A DNA stretch of 64,000 nt, from contig NC_058342.1 in the NCBI RefSeq assembly GCF_905475395.1, positions 34,492,140 to 34,556,139 on the forward strand, in the 5' to 3' direction. Each line of letters starts with the position of its first letter. Position 1 is the stretch's first letter. Both the position numbers and the translations under genes were made by a program. The notes beneath the pieces are model-generated. The model was given only the letters and a program-made list of their open reading frames with translations. It was not told the DNA's origin and searched no databases. This DNA is from Chrysoperla carnea (Eukaryota > Arthropoda > Insecta > Neuroptera > Chrysopidae). This document shows, in pieces, positions 21,383 through 31,259 of the stretch.

Positions 21383-22098
21383 TACAAATGTTGAAAAAAT
21401 TGAAATTTTTTTCGAAATTATATTATTTTTTGAATATAAAAAAAATTAAACTGACCAATTATTTATATTAGCTGACCAATTATCAGCGAATGCTTCCCGA
21501 TCGCGCATAGGTGGAGTTTTTTCAATCTTTAATAAAAAATTTTCTGATGCTGACCAATTAATGAAACCAACTGACCTTTTATGACCAATTTCTGACCTTT
21601 CAGATGGTATAATTGGTCAATCGAAATTCCGCACATGAGGAGCTAAGATCGCGGAGCTCATAAAAAAGTTTCAATTTTTTGAATATTTGTATTAGGAGAA
21701 CATAATGAAAAAACACGAATTAAAATCCATAAAAAAAACTTCATCCTTTCAACTCAAATCCTTTCCTTACCTGCTGGGGAAATTTACAAAACGAAAAAAT
21801 AAACTAGCCAGAAAACATTTTTCTTATACCTTATAGCGAACTTGGGCTCAAAATTATTCCAAATTCCCCTCTTTTCTGTTATGGGAAAGCTGATATTTCT
21901 TTATGGCTTCGTATTGCACTCGGTTCCCAACTCCTATGGGAAAATCCTAGTTCCTGTAAGTCTAAAAGAGATGATAACTTGTTTTTCGTAATAAAATTAA
22001 AAAAAAAAATATATATGTTTTTCATAGCAATTTTATTTAATTATAATTTTACAAATAAAATTTTTTCAAATTTTTAATAACAATATTGTAATATAAAT

Positions 22099-22190
22099 AC
22101 AGGATGTTCGGAAAATTGAACTCAAGGCATGGAAAGTTTGAGAAGTTTAATTTGTATATCATCTTTCATTGTTTTCCAAACACCCTGTTA
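22099..22190. repeat. Short inverted-terminal element
   Basis: Ends ACAGGATGTTCGGAAAA and TTTTCCAAACACCCTGT are imperfect inverted repeats over 17 bp, around about 58 bp. Confidence 0.5.
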
Positions 22191-22199
22191 TTAAATGAA

Positions 22200-24316
22200 A
22201 AATTAAAGACAATAATATAAATATATATATATATAAATATTCGAAGTTTTAATTGGAAAATCTCATTGGAAAGAAGAAAGAATAACATTAAATGAAAATT
22301 ATTAAAGGAAAATTAAAGTTATTAATATAAATATATATAAATAATCGAAGTTTAATTGGAAAATCTCATTGAAAAGAAAGAACAAGAAGATTTGAGTCTA
22401 ACAGAGCATTCAGAGGCGAATTTCAACAATCACTTTCTCATAGAGCAAAAAAGGCACCATTATCGGGCAGGGCCTAGGTTGGCATCGGACCTAAATTCGC
22501 CCCTGATTGCATTAAAAAATTGCAAAAACAAAATATAAAAAAATTTCCCTGATGTTAAATACTTTTAACATGAGAATTAAGGCCATTTGGTGATAAATTT
22601 TTTAAAAGATTTAATTTCCGGAAATTTATTTTTTTTTTTGGTCTGACACAAAAATCAAACGAATTCGATTTAAATTGACACATCTCAAAGAAATTTCTAT
22701 ATTTACAACTACTACAAGAATTGATTCGATTTCTCACTGATTTAATTCCATTTTCTTTGGAAAATTGTTACGAAATCAATTCTAGAGTCATCTAATAATA
22801 TTGGAACAAAAGGACACTTCTTTAAGTATTGACTTAACGTCCGGATCTTGTATTAAATATACGAATACAAAAATATTTTGACATTATAAACATTCAGAAA
22901 AAAAGGAATCATTAAGGAATGGGGGCTGCGTTCAGAACCCACTTTTTTAGAAATTACATATTTTATTTTGCTAAGGTTTAATTCAAAGAGAAAATGTGAG
23001 GAAAAATCAATTTTAGGAGGTAAAAAGCAAGCATTTCAAGGTAATTCAAGGGATCAAGCATTTTAATGTAATTTTAGGCAATCACAATTAACAGGGATAC
23101 AAATTTTTAGACATATAGACTTATTAACCTTTCAGAATGATGCGAAAGAGAGAGATACAGGGGTGAGTGCTTTTCTCATCACTTCAGTCAAGTCGGTTAA
23201 ACAAAAAACAATTCGGATGGCTTCGTTATATTTCGACTATTTACGTAGGTACACTGTGTTTTTAATGACAGTAAAATATTTTTTTCAATTTTAGGAAATT
23301 TCGCTCTTGGCGCTCCGCAATAGCATAAGATTTCCTCTTTGTGGTACAAAAGGCGACCAGTCTGAAGGGTTAAAATTGAGAATGATTGGATATTTCCTTT
23401 GAAAAATTGTTTTCGACCTTGAATTAAACCTTATTTTTAATCGAAATTTAATTTAAATGGAGCCGGCTCCAGATTGGAGAGTACGAAAATTAACACGTGG
23501 GAAATAATTTCTGAATTCAACCCATAAAAAATAACAATAGGAATGTTTCCGATTCCTAAAACATAACCTCATAACAAAAATAATCCTTAAAACTAGTACA
23601 AAAAAAAATTATAATTGAAAATGGACATTTTCATCCTGGCCAAAAATTTTCTTAACATTTATAACATTGAATAAAAACACTTTAAATTTTTAAAAACATT
23701 GATTTAAAATTTTAGAAAACAATTTTCATGTAGAAAAATTCAACTAATTAGGAAAACTAGGAGTCATAAATTTGAAAATTTTAACAAGTACAGTCAAAAT
23801 TGGTTATAACAACGATGGAAAATGATACTCGGTTAAATTTTCTAGCTTTTTTTTTATATACATATTGTTCGTCTCGATGTCCTGAACAAATGTTCTCACG
23901 GACACGTGCTTCCAAAATGCTTCCTTGTATGTTTTTCCCCTCCAAAAAAACGGAGGAACAGTACTACATTTGTTTCAAGATTTAAGCAAGACAGAAGAGA
24001 ACTGACCGACTGAGGGGTCCTAAAACTTTTATGTACCTCTTCGTGATGGACCCTGTATATTTCATTTTACCTAAATGGCCCCTTAAATGTTGTTATAACC
24101 GATTTTTGACGACAATTACACAAAACATGAAACACAAATTTGAAAAATTTATCTATGTACAATTTTTGGCATTGATATATTCCAAAATAATGGATCATTT
24201 TGAAATTTGAAATAATTTTTGGCGTACGGAATTCATAAATCATTATTAAATATTTTGGGAAAAAAATAATATATAATTTTAAGGAAACTAGGATTTTTAT
24301 TTGGATCATCATTCAT
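22200..24316. other. Intergenic region, no gene recognised
   Basis: Two near-duplicate stretches ('aatataaatatatat', 'cgaagttt-aattggaaaatctcatt') at 22215-22290 and 22322-22375 form a ~105-bp direct repeat. Otherwise it is unremarkable AT-rich DNA. The right end holds the 3' UTR of the minus-strand gene. Confidence 0.45.
24296..24301 (-). promoter_or_regulatory. Possible poly(A) signal of the PHF7/G2E3-like gene
   Basis: AATAAA on the minus strand lies about 16 nt after the stop codon. This implies a very short 3' UTR and may be fortuitous. Confidence 0.3.
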
Positions 24317-27300
24317 TCAAGCGTTCAAACGGTTTGATTCGAAACTGGCCCACTGATAGCTATTGCAATACCATGTTTCTTTTGAATCACAGCATCTAAA
24401 ATGAGCGACGAAGTTAGGGCAGTGTCCGCATTGGATAGTTCTCCAATCCCTGAAAAATTATTATAAATTATAATAACAATAAATACTTGGATTACCGAGC
24501 TTTGCTCGTTATTTTATCTTTTTGGTAAATTAAAGTTTCATAGATAAAACGACTTTTTCTAAAAATGAAAACTAGCTAGAACGATTTTTCGACTCCGGAA
24601 CTCCTTTCATACTAAATTTCATGAATATCATTGGAACCGTTTCCGAGAAAAGACGACGTTTTTTAAAAATGAAACCTAGCTAGATAGATTTTTCAACCCC
24701 AAAAACTCCCTGCATTTTAAATTTCATGAAAATCTTTGGAGCCGTTTTCCGAAATTCCTGTACCCTCTTTGAGAACAATATCTCACCTGAAGGCGAGACG
24801 TCTCCGGGTAAGAGAAGTTATAGGATTCTGTCGAAATGCAGAAAGCCCACAACTTCTCCGCTAGGATTTCTTCGATAATTGATGGATTCAAAGTTTCGGA
24901 TCCAAACATTCTAAATCTAACACCTGTGGATTTCTTTAGGTGCAAATAAACATGTATGGAGGTTTCATCGTCCTCCATACAGACCCTGCAAGTGGAATCA
25001 TCTGAGATCCCATGTTATGAAAGGAGAAGAGGTCAATCGACAATGTCCTGTCAAGAGGCATAAAAAAATGAATTTCTTTGTGACATTCTGGATGTGTTAG
25101 CAAAAAAAATTACTTACCCTTGGTTTGAAAATGCATATCGCCCATTCGGATTAAGACATTCAGCGACAGAGCATGGTTTTGCTTTTGAATCAGTTGGTTC
25201 AGGTGGTAATTCTTCCCGTAATGCTGCTTGGCATGGTTCGCAAAGGAAGGAATCTGTTAGAAGTTGAAAACCGCCGCAGGCTCGATGAGCATTAAAGGCG
25301 ACACAACGACTACAACTTATCAATTCCCATAACCTAAAAAAAGACCCCATCAATTTTCAAAATTTTAGCTCAATTTGGCGAAGCTGTACTTAAATTCAAA
25401 ACCATAAAACCGTGAAAAAACATAAAATATTAAATTTTCTAACTTCTAGCTCAACTTGGCGAGATTGCACTGAAGTACAAAGTTATAAAAACGTCGAAAA
25501 CATATTATTTCGATTTTAAAAACTTTAGCTCAATTTGACGAGGCTGTATTGATGTTCAAAGCCATAAAAACCGCGAAAAAACATGATACTTTAAATTTTC
25601 TAACTTTCGTTGTCCCAATTGTAAATATATTTAAATTACGAATACTTACGAATTTAAACGATCGGTATCGCGTGAATCGGCTTGGCATTCACGCATACAG
25701 CACATGTTGCTATAAAATAAATCATTAAAGGAACCATTCTGTTCCCACGAAGCTTCACTGAAAAATACAACAAAATTATCTAAATAAAAGTGAAAAAAAA
25801 ACAATTAATTGAGTTAATGTATAGATAGTTTTGATTAAGCAATTTGTTTTTTTACAACATTTAAGTAAAAAATGATAGTCACTCTTAGATAGCTGCACAT
25901 ACATGTCACACACTCATAACTGATCCTTTACATTCTCGACCTATCGTCCATCGTTATTGAGATATCGATATTTTATTTTTTCAGTTTTCTCGAGTCTTTT
26001 TAAACGAGCGTACGTGTTCGAAAATTTGATGAGACCCTCGCGGATTTCTCGAGACAATTGCGACATTGAGAAATTGGGCATGTGGCTCGCAGGTTAAAAA
26101 GACTCGAGATAAATGAAAAAATAAAAATTGGAAATTTTTTCGATCGATATCTCAATAACGATGGACGGTAGATCAAAAATGTAAAGGGCGTTAATTGTAG
26201 ATCGTCAGAAAAGCTACAAAAAAGTATCATAGAAAAGTTTTCGTATATCAACGTATAACCTAGTTAGTATGAAAAAAAATGAATTTAATCCTTTTTTTCA
26301 AGATGACGGAAAATTCATAGGGAAATTTCGGTCGACAATTGGAAGTTAAGCTTTTCTAGGCCTTCTTCAAATGTATATAATGACTAATAATTATAAAACT
26401 TACCGTAGAGGACAAAACACGCCATTTTTTAGTAAACAGTTAACAAAGTCTATACGGCTTGAACAATTTGGACATTTAACATCGTAGCCAGCATTATTTG
26501 CATATTGTTGGGCACAGACGCGATGCAAGAATGTTTGTCGTTTGCAACATGTAGCCCAAACAATCGAACGACGTTCACGGCGCACATGAATATCATCCAA
26601 ACAAACCACGCACATTACTTCTCTGTCAGCTGACTTCAACAAAGTCATTGGAAGGCGTTGTACTCTATGATGATCTCCACAATAACTCCTACATTAACAT
26701 AGCATAAACAAATTCGTTAACAGCAAAATTCTCGTCGAAAAAACATAATATTTCGATTTATAAAACTTCAGCTCAATTTGATAAGGTTGTATTGAAATTC
26801 AAAGCCATAAAAACCGCGAAAAAACATAATAATTTGATTTTCTAACTTCTAGCTCAATTTGACGAGGCTGTATTGATGTTCGAAGTTATAAAAACGTCGA
26901 AAAAACATAGTATTTAGATTTTCAGACCTTTAGCTCAATTTTACGAGACTATATTGAAGTTCAAAGCCATAAAAACCGCAATTAAACCTAATATTTTGAT
27001 TTTCTAATTTCTAGCTTAATTTGGCGAGGCTGCACAGAAGTTAAAAGTTATAAATACGTCGAAAAACAAAATATATCGATTTTCAAACCGTTAGCTCATT
27101 TTCACGAAGCTATGTTGATGTTCAAAGTAATAAAAACCGCGGAAAAAACATAATTTAGTTTTCTGACTTCTAGCTCAATTTGGCGAGGCTGTATTCAAGT
27201 TCAAAGACATAAAAACCGCGAGGAAAACATAATATTTTGATTTTCTAACTTCTAGCTCAATTTGGCGAGGCTGTATTCAAGTTCAAAGCCATAAAAACCG

Positions 27301-29244
27301 CGAAAACAACATAATATATCGAACTCAATTTAGTAAGACTATACTGAAGTTCGAAGCCATAAAAAACTTCGAGAAAAAAGTGATTTTTCTCATGAAAATT
27401 TCTCCCAAATTGCTGAAAACATTCCCCGCTTTTAAAAAATCGAAATTCTTAGATTTCGACGTTTTAATGGCTTTGAACTTCAGTTTAGCCTAAAGGGTTA
27501 AAAATCGGTGTGACGTCTGAGTTAGTGTCACAGATGCGCTCTTGTTTGTGAACTTTGTAGCACTCCTTCGAAATTTTTTGACCAAAATAACTCGTCTACA
27601 TAAATATATATGTTTTTACACTTACGGGAAATTACCATGAAATTCATGGCTTGAACCTTTAGCTAAACCACATGGCAAATGGAATTTTGTTTTGCAGTGT
27701 TTTTGTTGGCAATGTATGGTGGCGCCTTCTTTTCCACAATAAGAGCATCTCTGAAAATTTCAAGAATACTTAATTAGATTCAACTTTCAAAATTACGATC
27801 GTTTTATCCGGTAGCCATTGGATTGGGTTGAAACATCAACGAATCAAATTGAAACGTCTCAACAAGTATTTATAGGCGATTTGAACTCTAGATAGATCGG
27901 GAACCGTCATGAAGAACTCGGTATTTAATAACTCTGGTCAAAACGACTCCGGTAAAAATAACTAGACATAAAAATCATCTGGTACCAAAACAACACGCTA
28001 TAAAAACAACTCGCATTAATCCTGCGACCTCGTTTACTCATTGATCCACGGATTAGCCGTGCCTTAAATGTAGGTGAGTTAATAATAATAATAATAAAAC
28101 AAAAGGGGAGTACCGCAAGTGGATCCCTGGCACCTAGACTACGAGTTCTCTATGCTATCCTTGAGAACAATCTGTCACTCGAAGACAAGACGTCTTCGGT
28201 TAGGAGACGCTATTAAAATCGGATGAAGCTTAAGGATTTTGTCGAGGCCAAGCGCCACGCAGAAAGTCCACAGCTTCTACGTCGGGATCTCTTCTAGAAT
28301 AGATGGATCCAAGATTTCGATCCTCACGGAGAACCGAGTTAAATTATAAAAAAAAAACTGAATTTAATGAAAAAAAAAAACACAAGGAAATTTCGATTGA
28401 CAATTCGAAGTTAAGCTTTTCTAGGCGTCCTCCACGTAATATCAAAAATTCAACTTGTTAGGTTCATATGATTATCTACCCCGTTTTTTCCGACGTAATG
28501 ACTGGATTATAAATTTTAGATTTGAGAGTAAAAAAGAGGTTTTTGGCTACATTCCCAAGCATTTTGAGCAATTGGATAAATATATTTTAAATCGTTTCAC
28601 CAATATAAGTTTAAAATTGGTTATACCCCCCTTGAACAAAACTAACCAAATTCAATTACAAACAATTCATGCAATTTTTGGATTATTTATCCAAAACACC
28701 GGCAACCTGAGTAAAAACAAAAAACAAATTACCTTAACGATAGTTTTAAAGGAGTCATTTTTACTAATTATTCGAAAATTTTAGGTGGGAAATAAAAAAT
28801 GTCAAAGAACTGTATATTTTGATAAACATAACCTGAAATCTGTTAGAAATTATAAAAAAAAAAATGGTTGCCGTACACTTAATTGTATGCATAACATGAC
28901 ACTCAAAAATGGCGGGAATGTGTTATGAAAAACTATAAACAAAAAATATTAATTTCGAAAAACTCACCGTTTTACGGCTTTCTTTCAACTCCTTGCGAAT
29001 ATCAACCGGCAAAAAACCGAGAATACCTTCGTTATCAGCTCCATTTTGATTGATATTATTACTTAACACCTATTAAAAAATTCAAAATTTAATTTTTTTT
29101 GTGAAAAATGATTTTCCAAACGTTTTTACGTACCAAACAATAATAATGACAAACGATATCATTAGCAATAAATTTTTCACCTAAGAGTGGATTGTTTGTT
29201 GCTTTTTTGCAAAATTTGCATCTTTTTTGAACTAATGGTTGCAT
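24317..29244 (-). CDS. PHF7-like: PHF7/G2E3-like PHD- and RING-type zinc-finger protein, seven exons
   Basis: Minus-strand exons 29244-29134, 29069-28968, 27750-27626, 26688-26404, 25757-25650, 25333-25118 and 24449-24317 join in frame (1080 nt, 359 aa), all with GT..AG introns. The N-terminal extended PHD runs from CKFCKKATNNPLLGEKF and CHYYCL through RCSYCGKEGATIHC to FHLPCGLAKGSSHEF. A second Cys-rich PHD/RING-like domain (CVVCLDDI, WATCCKRQTFLHRVC, CPNC) and a third (CMREC, WELISCSRC, AHRACGG, FLCEPC) follow, then a final CGHCPNFVAHFRCC. The spacing and the ASWEQNG..F linker are those of the PHF7/G2E3/pineapple-eye family of chromatin readers and ubiquitin ligases. No HECT domain follows, so the architecture and length match PHF7 (about 380 aa) rather than full-length G2E3. 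In flies the family includes Phf7 (male germline identity) and pie (stem-cell maintenance); orthology is not settled here. Confidence 0.88.
24724..25015 (-). pseudogene. Non-LTR retrotransposon ORF2 C-terminal fragment in intron 6 of the PHF7-like gene
   Basis: The minus-strand reading gives a Cys motif (STCRVCMEDDETSIHV) followed by RFRMFGSETLNPSIIEEILA and EKLWAF. This is the zinc-knuckle tail of Jockey/R1-type ORF2 proteins, but the His/Cys half of the knuckle is altered. No intact reverse transcriptase is adjacent. Same family as 28115-28340 and 15660-15732. Confidence 0.6.
25340..25625. repeat. ~80-bp tandem repeat in intron 5 of the PHF7-like gene
   Basis: About three and a half units of 'tagctcaatttggcgagg-ctgtattgaagttcaaagcc-ataaaaaccgcgaaaaaaca' type. 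The same unit is expanded in a different intron of the same gene (26700-27480). Confidence 0.8.
25925..26188. repeat. Foldback MITE in intron 4 of the PHF7-like gene
   Basis: CCTTTACATT at the left and AATGTAAAGG at the right are inverted. The arms extend through CCATCGTTATTGAGATATCG (left) and CGATATCTCAATAACGATGG (right), to CTCGAGTCTTTTTAAAC and its inverse near the centre, giving arms of about 80-90 bp. No coding content. Confidence 0.8.
26700..27480. repeat. ~80-bp tandem repeat array in intron 3 of the PHF7-like gene
   Basis: About nine diverged units share 'agctcaatttg-cgaggct', 'aagttcaaagccataaaaac' and 'gcgaaaaaacataatatttt'. Alternating subtypes ('ccgcg' and 'cgtcg' endings) suggest a two-unit higher-order arrangement in places. 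The last unit near 27460 is inverted. Confidence 0.8.
28089..28105. repeat. TAA trinucleotide microsatellite
   Basis: Five or more TAA units. They lie where the 3' tail of the adjacent minus-strand retrotransposon fragment would end, so this may be its (TTA)n-type tail. Confidence 0.6.
28115..28340 (-). pseudogene. Non-LTR retrotransposon 3'-end fragment in intron 2 of the PHF7-like gene
   Basis: Minus-strand DNA matches the 24.83-kb fragment (CCATCTATTCTAGAAGAGAT, GAAGCTGTGGACTTTCTGCG). Frameshifts and stops interrupt the frame. Confidence 0.55.
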
Positions 29245-29728
29245 TTTTTAAATTAATTACTTTTTTTAAAACAATTAATTGAAAAATTTAATAATTTGTT
29301 TGTTTAATTAACACAAAATTTTTGATCACACAATTTTACCGGTAACAAATTGCTAACTGATATATTTTGTTTTACTGTTTCATATGAAGTTTGTCGTTAG
29401 GTGATAATCAACAACCAACACCAACCTAAGAATAAAAAATTTTTCTAAACATCTAAATAAAAATTAAAATATTTTTTAGAATTATAATAAAATTTAATTT
29501 AATAAAATTTTAAAATATTAAAATTTTATCAAATTATTTAGTAAAAACAAAAATATTGTTTACAAAAATGTAGGGGATTTTAACTGTAAAGTGTATGAAC
29601 TCCAAACAACATCTATATACAAACAAAAATGAAGCCTCCTGACAAACTGTTCGTATTTTTTAAGAAATACGCCAGTTTCTCTATGATCCAAAATACGAGA
29701 TTAGCTTTTTTGAAATACAAACTTTGCG

Positions 29729-30290
29729 ACCTTCTGAAAGAGATACCCATGGTTAAAGTTGATTTAACTTAATGTACGGAGCAATCGGATATCGCTTTCG
29801 GAAGATTTTATGCACCTGTACAGTTATTAAGTTGATTCTGTTCAGGTGTAAAAACCTTCTGAAAGAGATACCCATGGTTAAAGTTGATTTAACTTAATGT
29901 ACGGAGCAATCGGATATCGCTTTCGGAAGATTTTATGCACCTGTACAGTTATTAAGTTGATTCTGTTCAGGTGTAAAAACCTTCTGAAAGAGATACCCAT
30001 GGTTAAAGTTGATTTAACTTAATGTACGGAGCAATCGGATATTGCTTTCGGAAGGTTTTATACACCCGACACAGTTATTAAGTTGATTCTGTTTCAGGTG
30101 TAAAAACCTTCTGAAAGAGATACCCATGGTTAAAGTTGATTTAACTTAATGTACGGAGCAATCGGATATTGCTTTCGGAAGATTTTATACACCCGCACAG
30201 TTATTAAGTTGATTCTGTTTCAGGTGTACAAACCTTCTGAAAGAGATACCCATGGTTAAAGTTAATTTAATCCAAACCTGTCAAATTATT
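29729..30290. repeat. ~123-bp tandem repeat, each unit with a long hairpin
   Basis: About four and a half near-identical units begin with CTTCTGAAAGAGATACCCAT at about 29730, 29857, 29981, 30108 and 30234. Each holds an inverted pair: CTTTCGGAAG + TTTTATGCACCTG against CAGGTGTAAAA + CTTCTGAAAG, with a ~22-nt loop. Hairpins lie at 29794-29866, 29920-29990, 30046-30117 and 30172-30243. Confidence 0.85.
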
Positions 30291-30317
30291 AACCTGTTAA
30301 AAAATAATAAAAATAAG

Positions 30318-30995
30318 TCTTTTTTTTTTTTAACTAATTAATTTAGCAAAAATTTGCAAGAGTTACTAATTTCGAATTGTTTTTCCCATTATTTAAATGT
30401 ATGGAGCAATCGGTTATTGCTTTTGGAAGATTTTTATGCACCTTACACATTTATTAAATTAATTCTGTATCAAGTGCAAAAAAATCTTCTGAAAGAAATA
30501 ACCATGGTTAAAGTTAATTGAATCCAGAGTACCACTCGCCAAGAAAATTATTAACCTTTAAAAAAAAATTGATTTAGATTATTGAAGCCATAAAAATAAG
30601 TCATAAAGAATTTTTGAGTCGTTTCTATTCCCAAGAATAGAAACGAGTAATTAAACTAAATTTTTTTTTTTAACTAATTAATTTAGCAAAAATTTGCAAG
30701 AGTTACTAATTTCGAATTGTTTTTCCCATTATTTAAATGTATGGAGCAATCGGTTATTGCTTTTGGAAGATTTTTATGCACCTTACACATTTATTAAATT
30801 AATTCTGTATCAAGTGCAAAAAAATCTTCTGAAAGAAATAACCATGGTTAAAGTTAATTGAATCCAGAGTACCTTCGCCAAGAAAATTATTAACCTTTAA
30901 AAAAAAAATTGATTTAGATTATTGAAGCCATAAAAATAAGTCATAAAGAATTTTTGAGTCGTTGCTATTCCCACGACTTAGTTGTAGGAATAGAA
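30318..30995. repeat. ~340-bp direct duplication carrying diverged hairpin units
   Basis: Two copies (about 30318-30655 and 30659-30995) share 'ttaactaattaatttagc' through 'aaagaatttttgagtcgtt'. Each contains one diverged copy of the 123-bp hairpin unit (30420-30495 and 30760-30835). A small hairpin GTTTCTATTC..GAATAGAAAC lies at 30621-30645 in the first copy. Confidence 0.8.
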
Positions 30996-31083
30996 ACAAA
31001 CAATTAGACTCAATTCTTTTATTATAAAACACAATTAAATTTCGCACGTGACTTACTTGACTTACTGGCTTCACTTATTTCCT

Positions 31084-31257
31084 TTATCTCCTGTGGGAGC
31101 ACAGGGCATCCAGAAGAGCTCTTCGTCCGTCACTGTCTCCATCAAGCGCTTTCAGCTCACCACAAATCTTGTTCACTTCCTTCGCTTCTCCCTCAATTGT
31201 CCTTTGCCATGTTTCTCGGAGTCTTTTTTTTCTTCTTGCTCCTTGCATATTCCAATC
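31084..31257 (-). pseudogene. C-terminal remnant of a LINE reverse transcriptase ORF
   Basis: The minus strand encodes DWNMQGARRKKRLRETWQRT followed by IEGEAKEVNKICGELKAL and ALLDALCSHRR, then TAA. This is the familiar C-terminus of RTE-like/insect LINE endonuclease-reverse transcriptases (W-N-Q-G-R-R ... TW-RT-E ... LCS-R). An in-frame stop lies just upstream, and no RT core is present, so it is a 5'-truncated dead copy. Confidence 0.7.
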
Positions 31258-31259
31258 TA

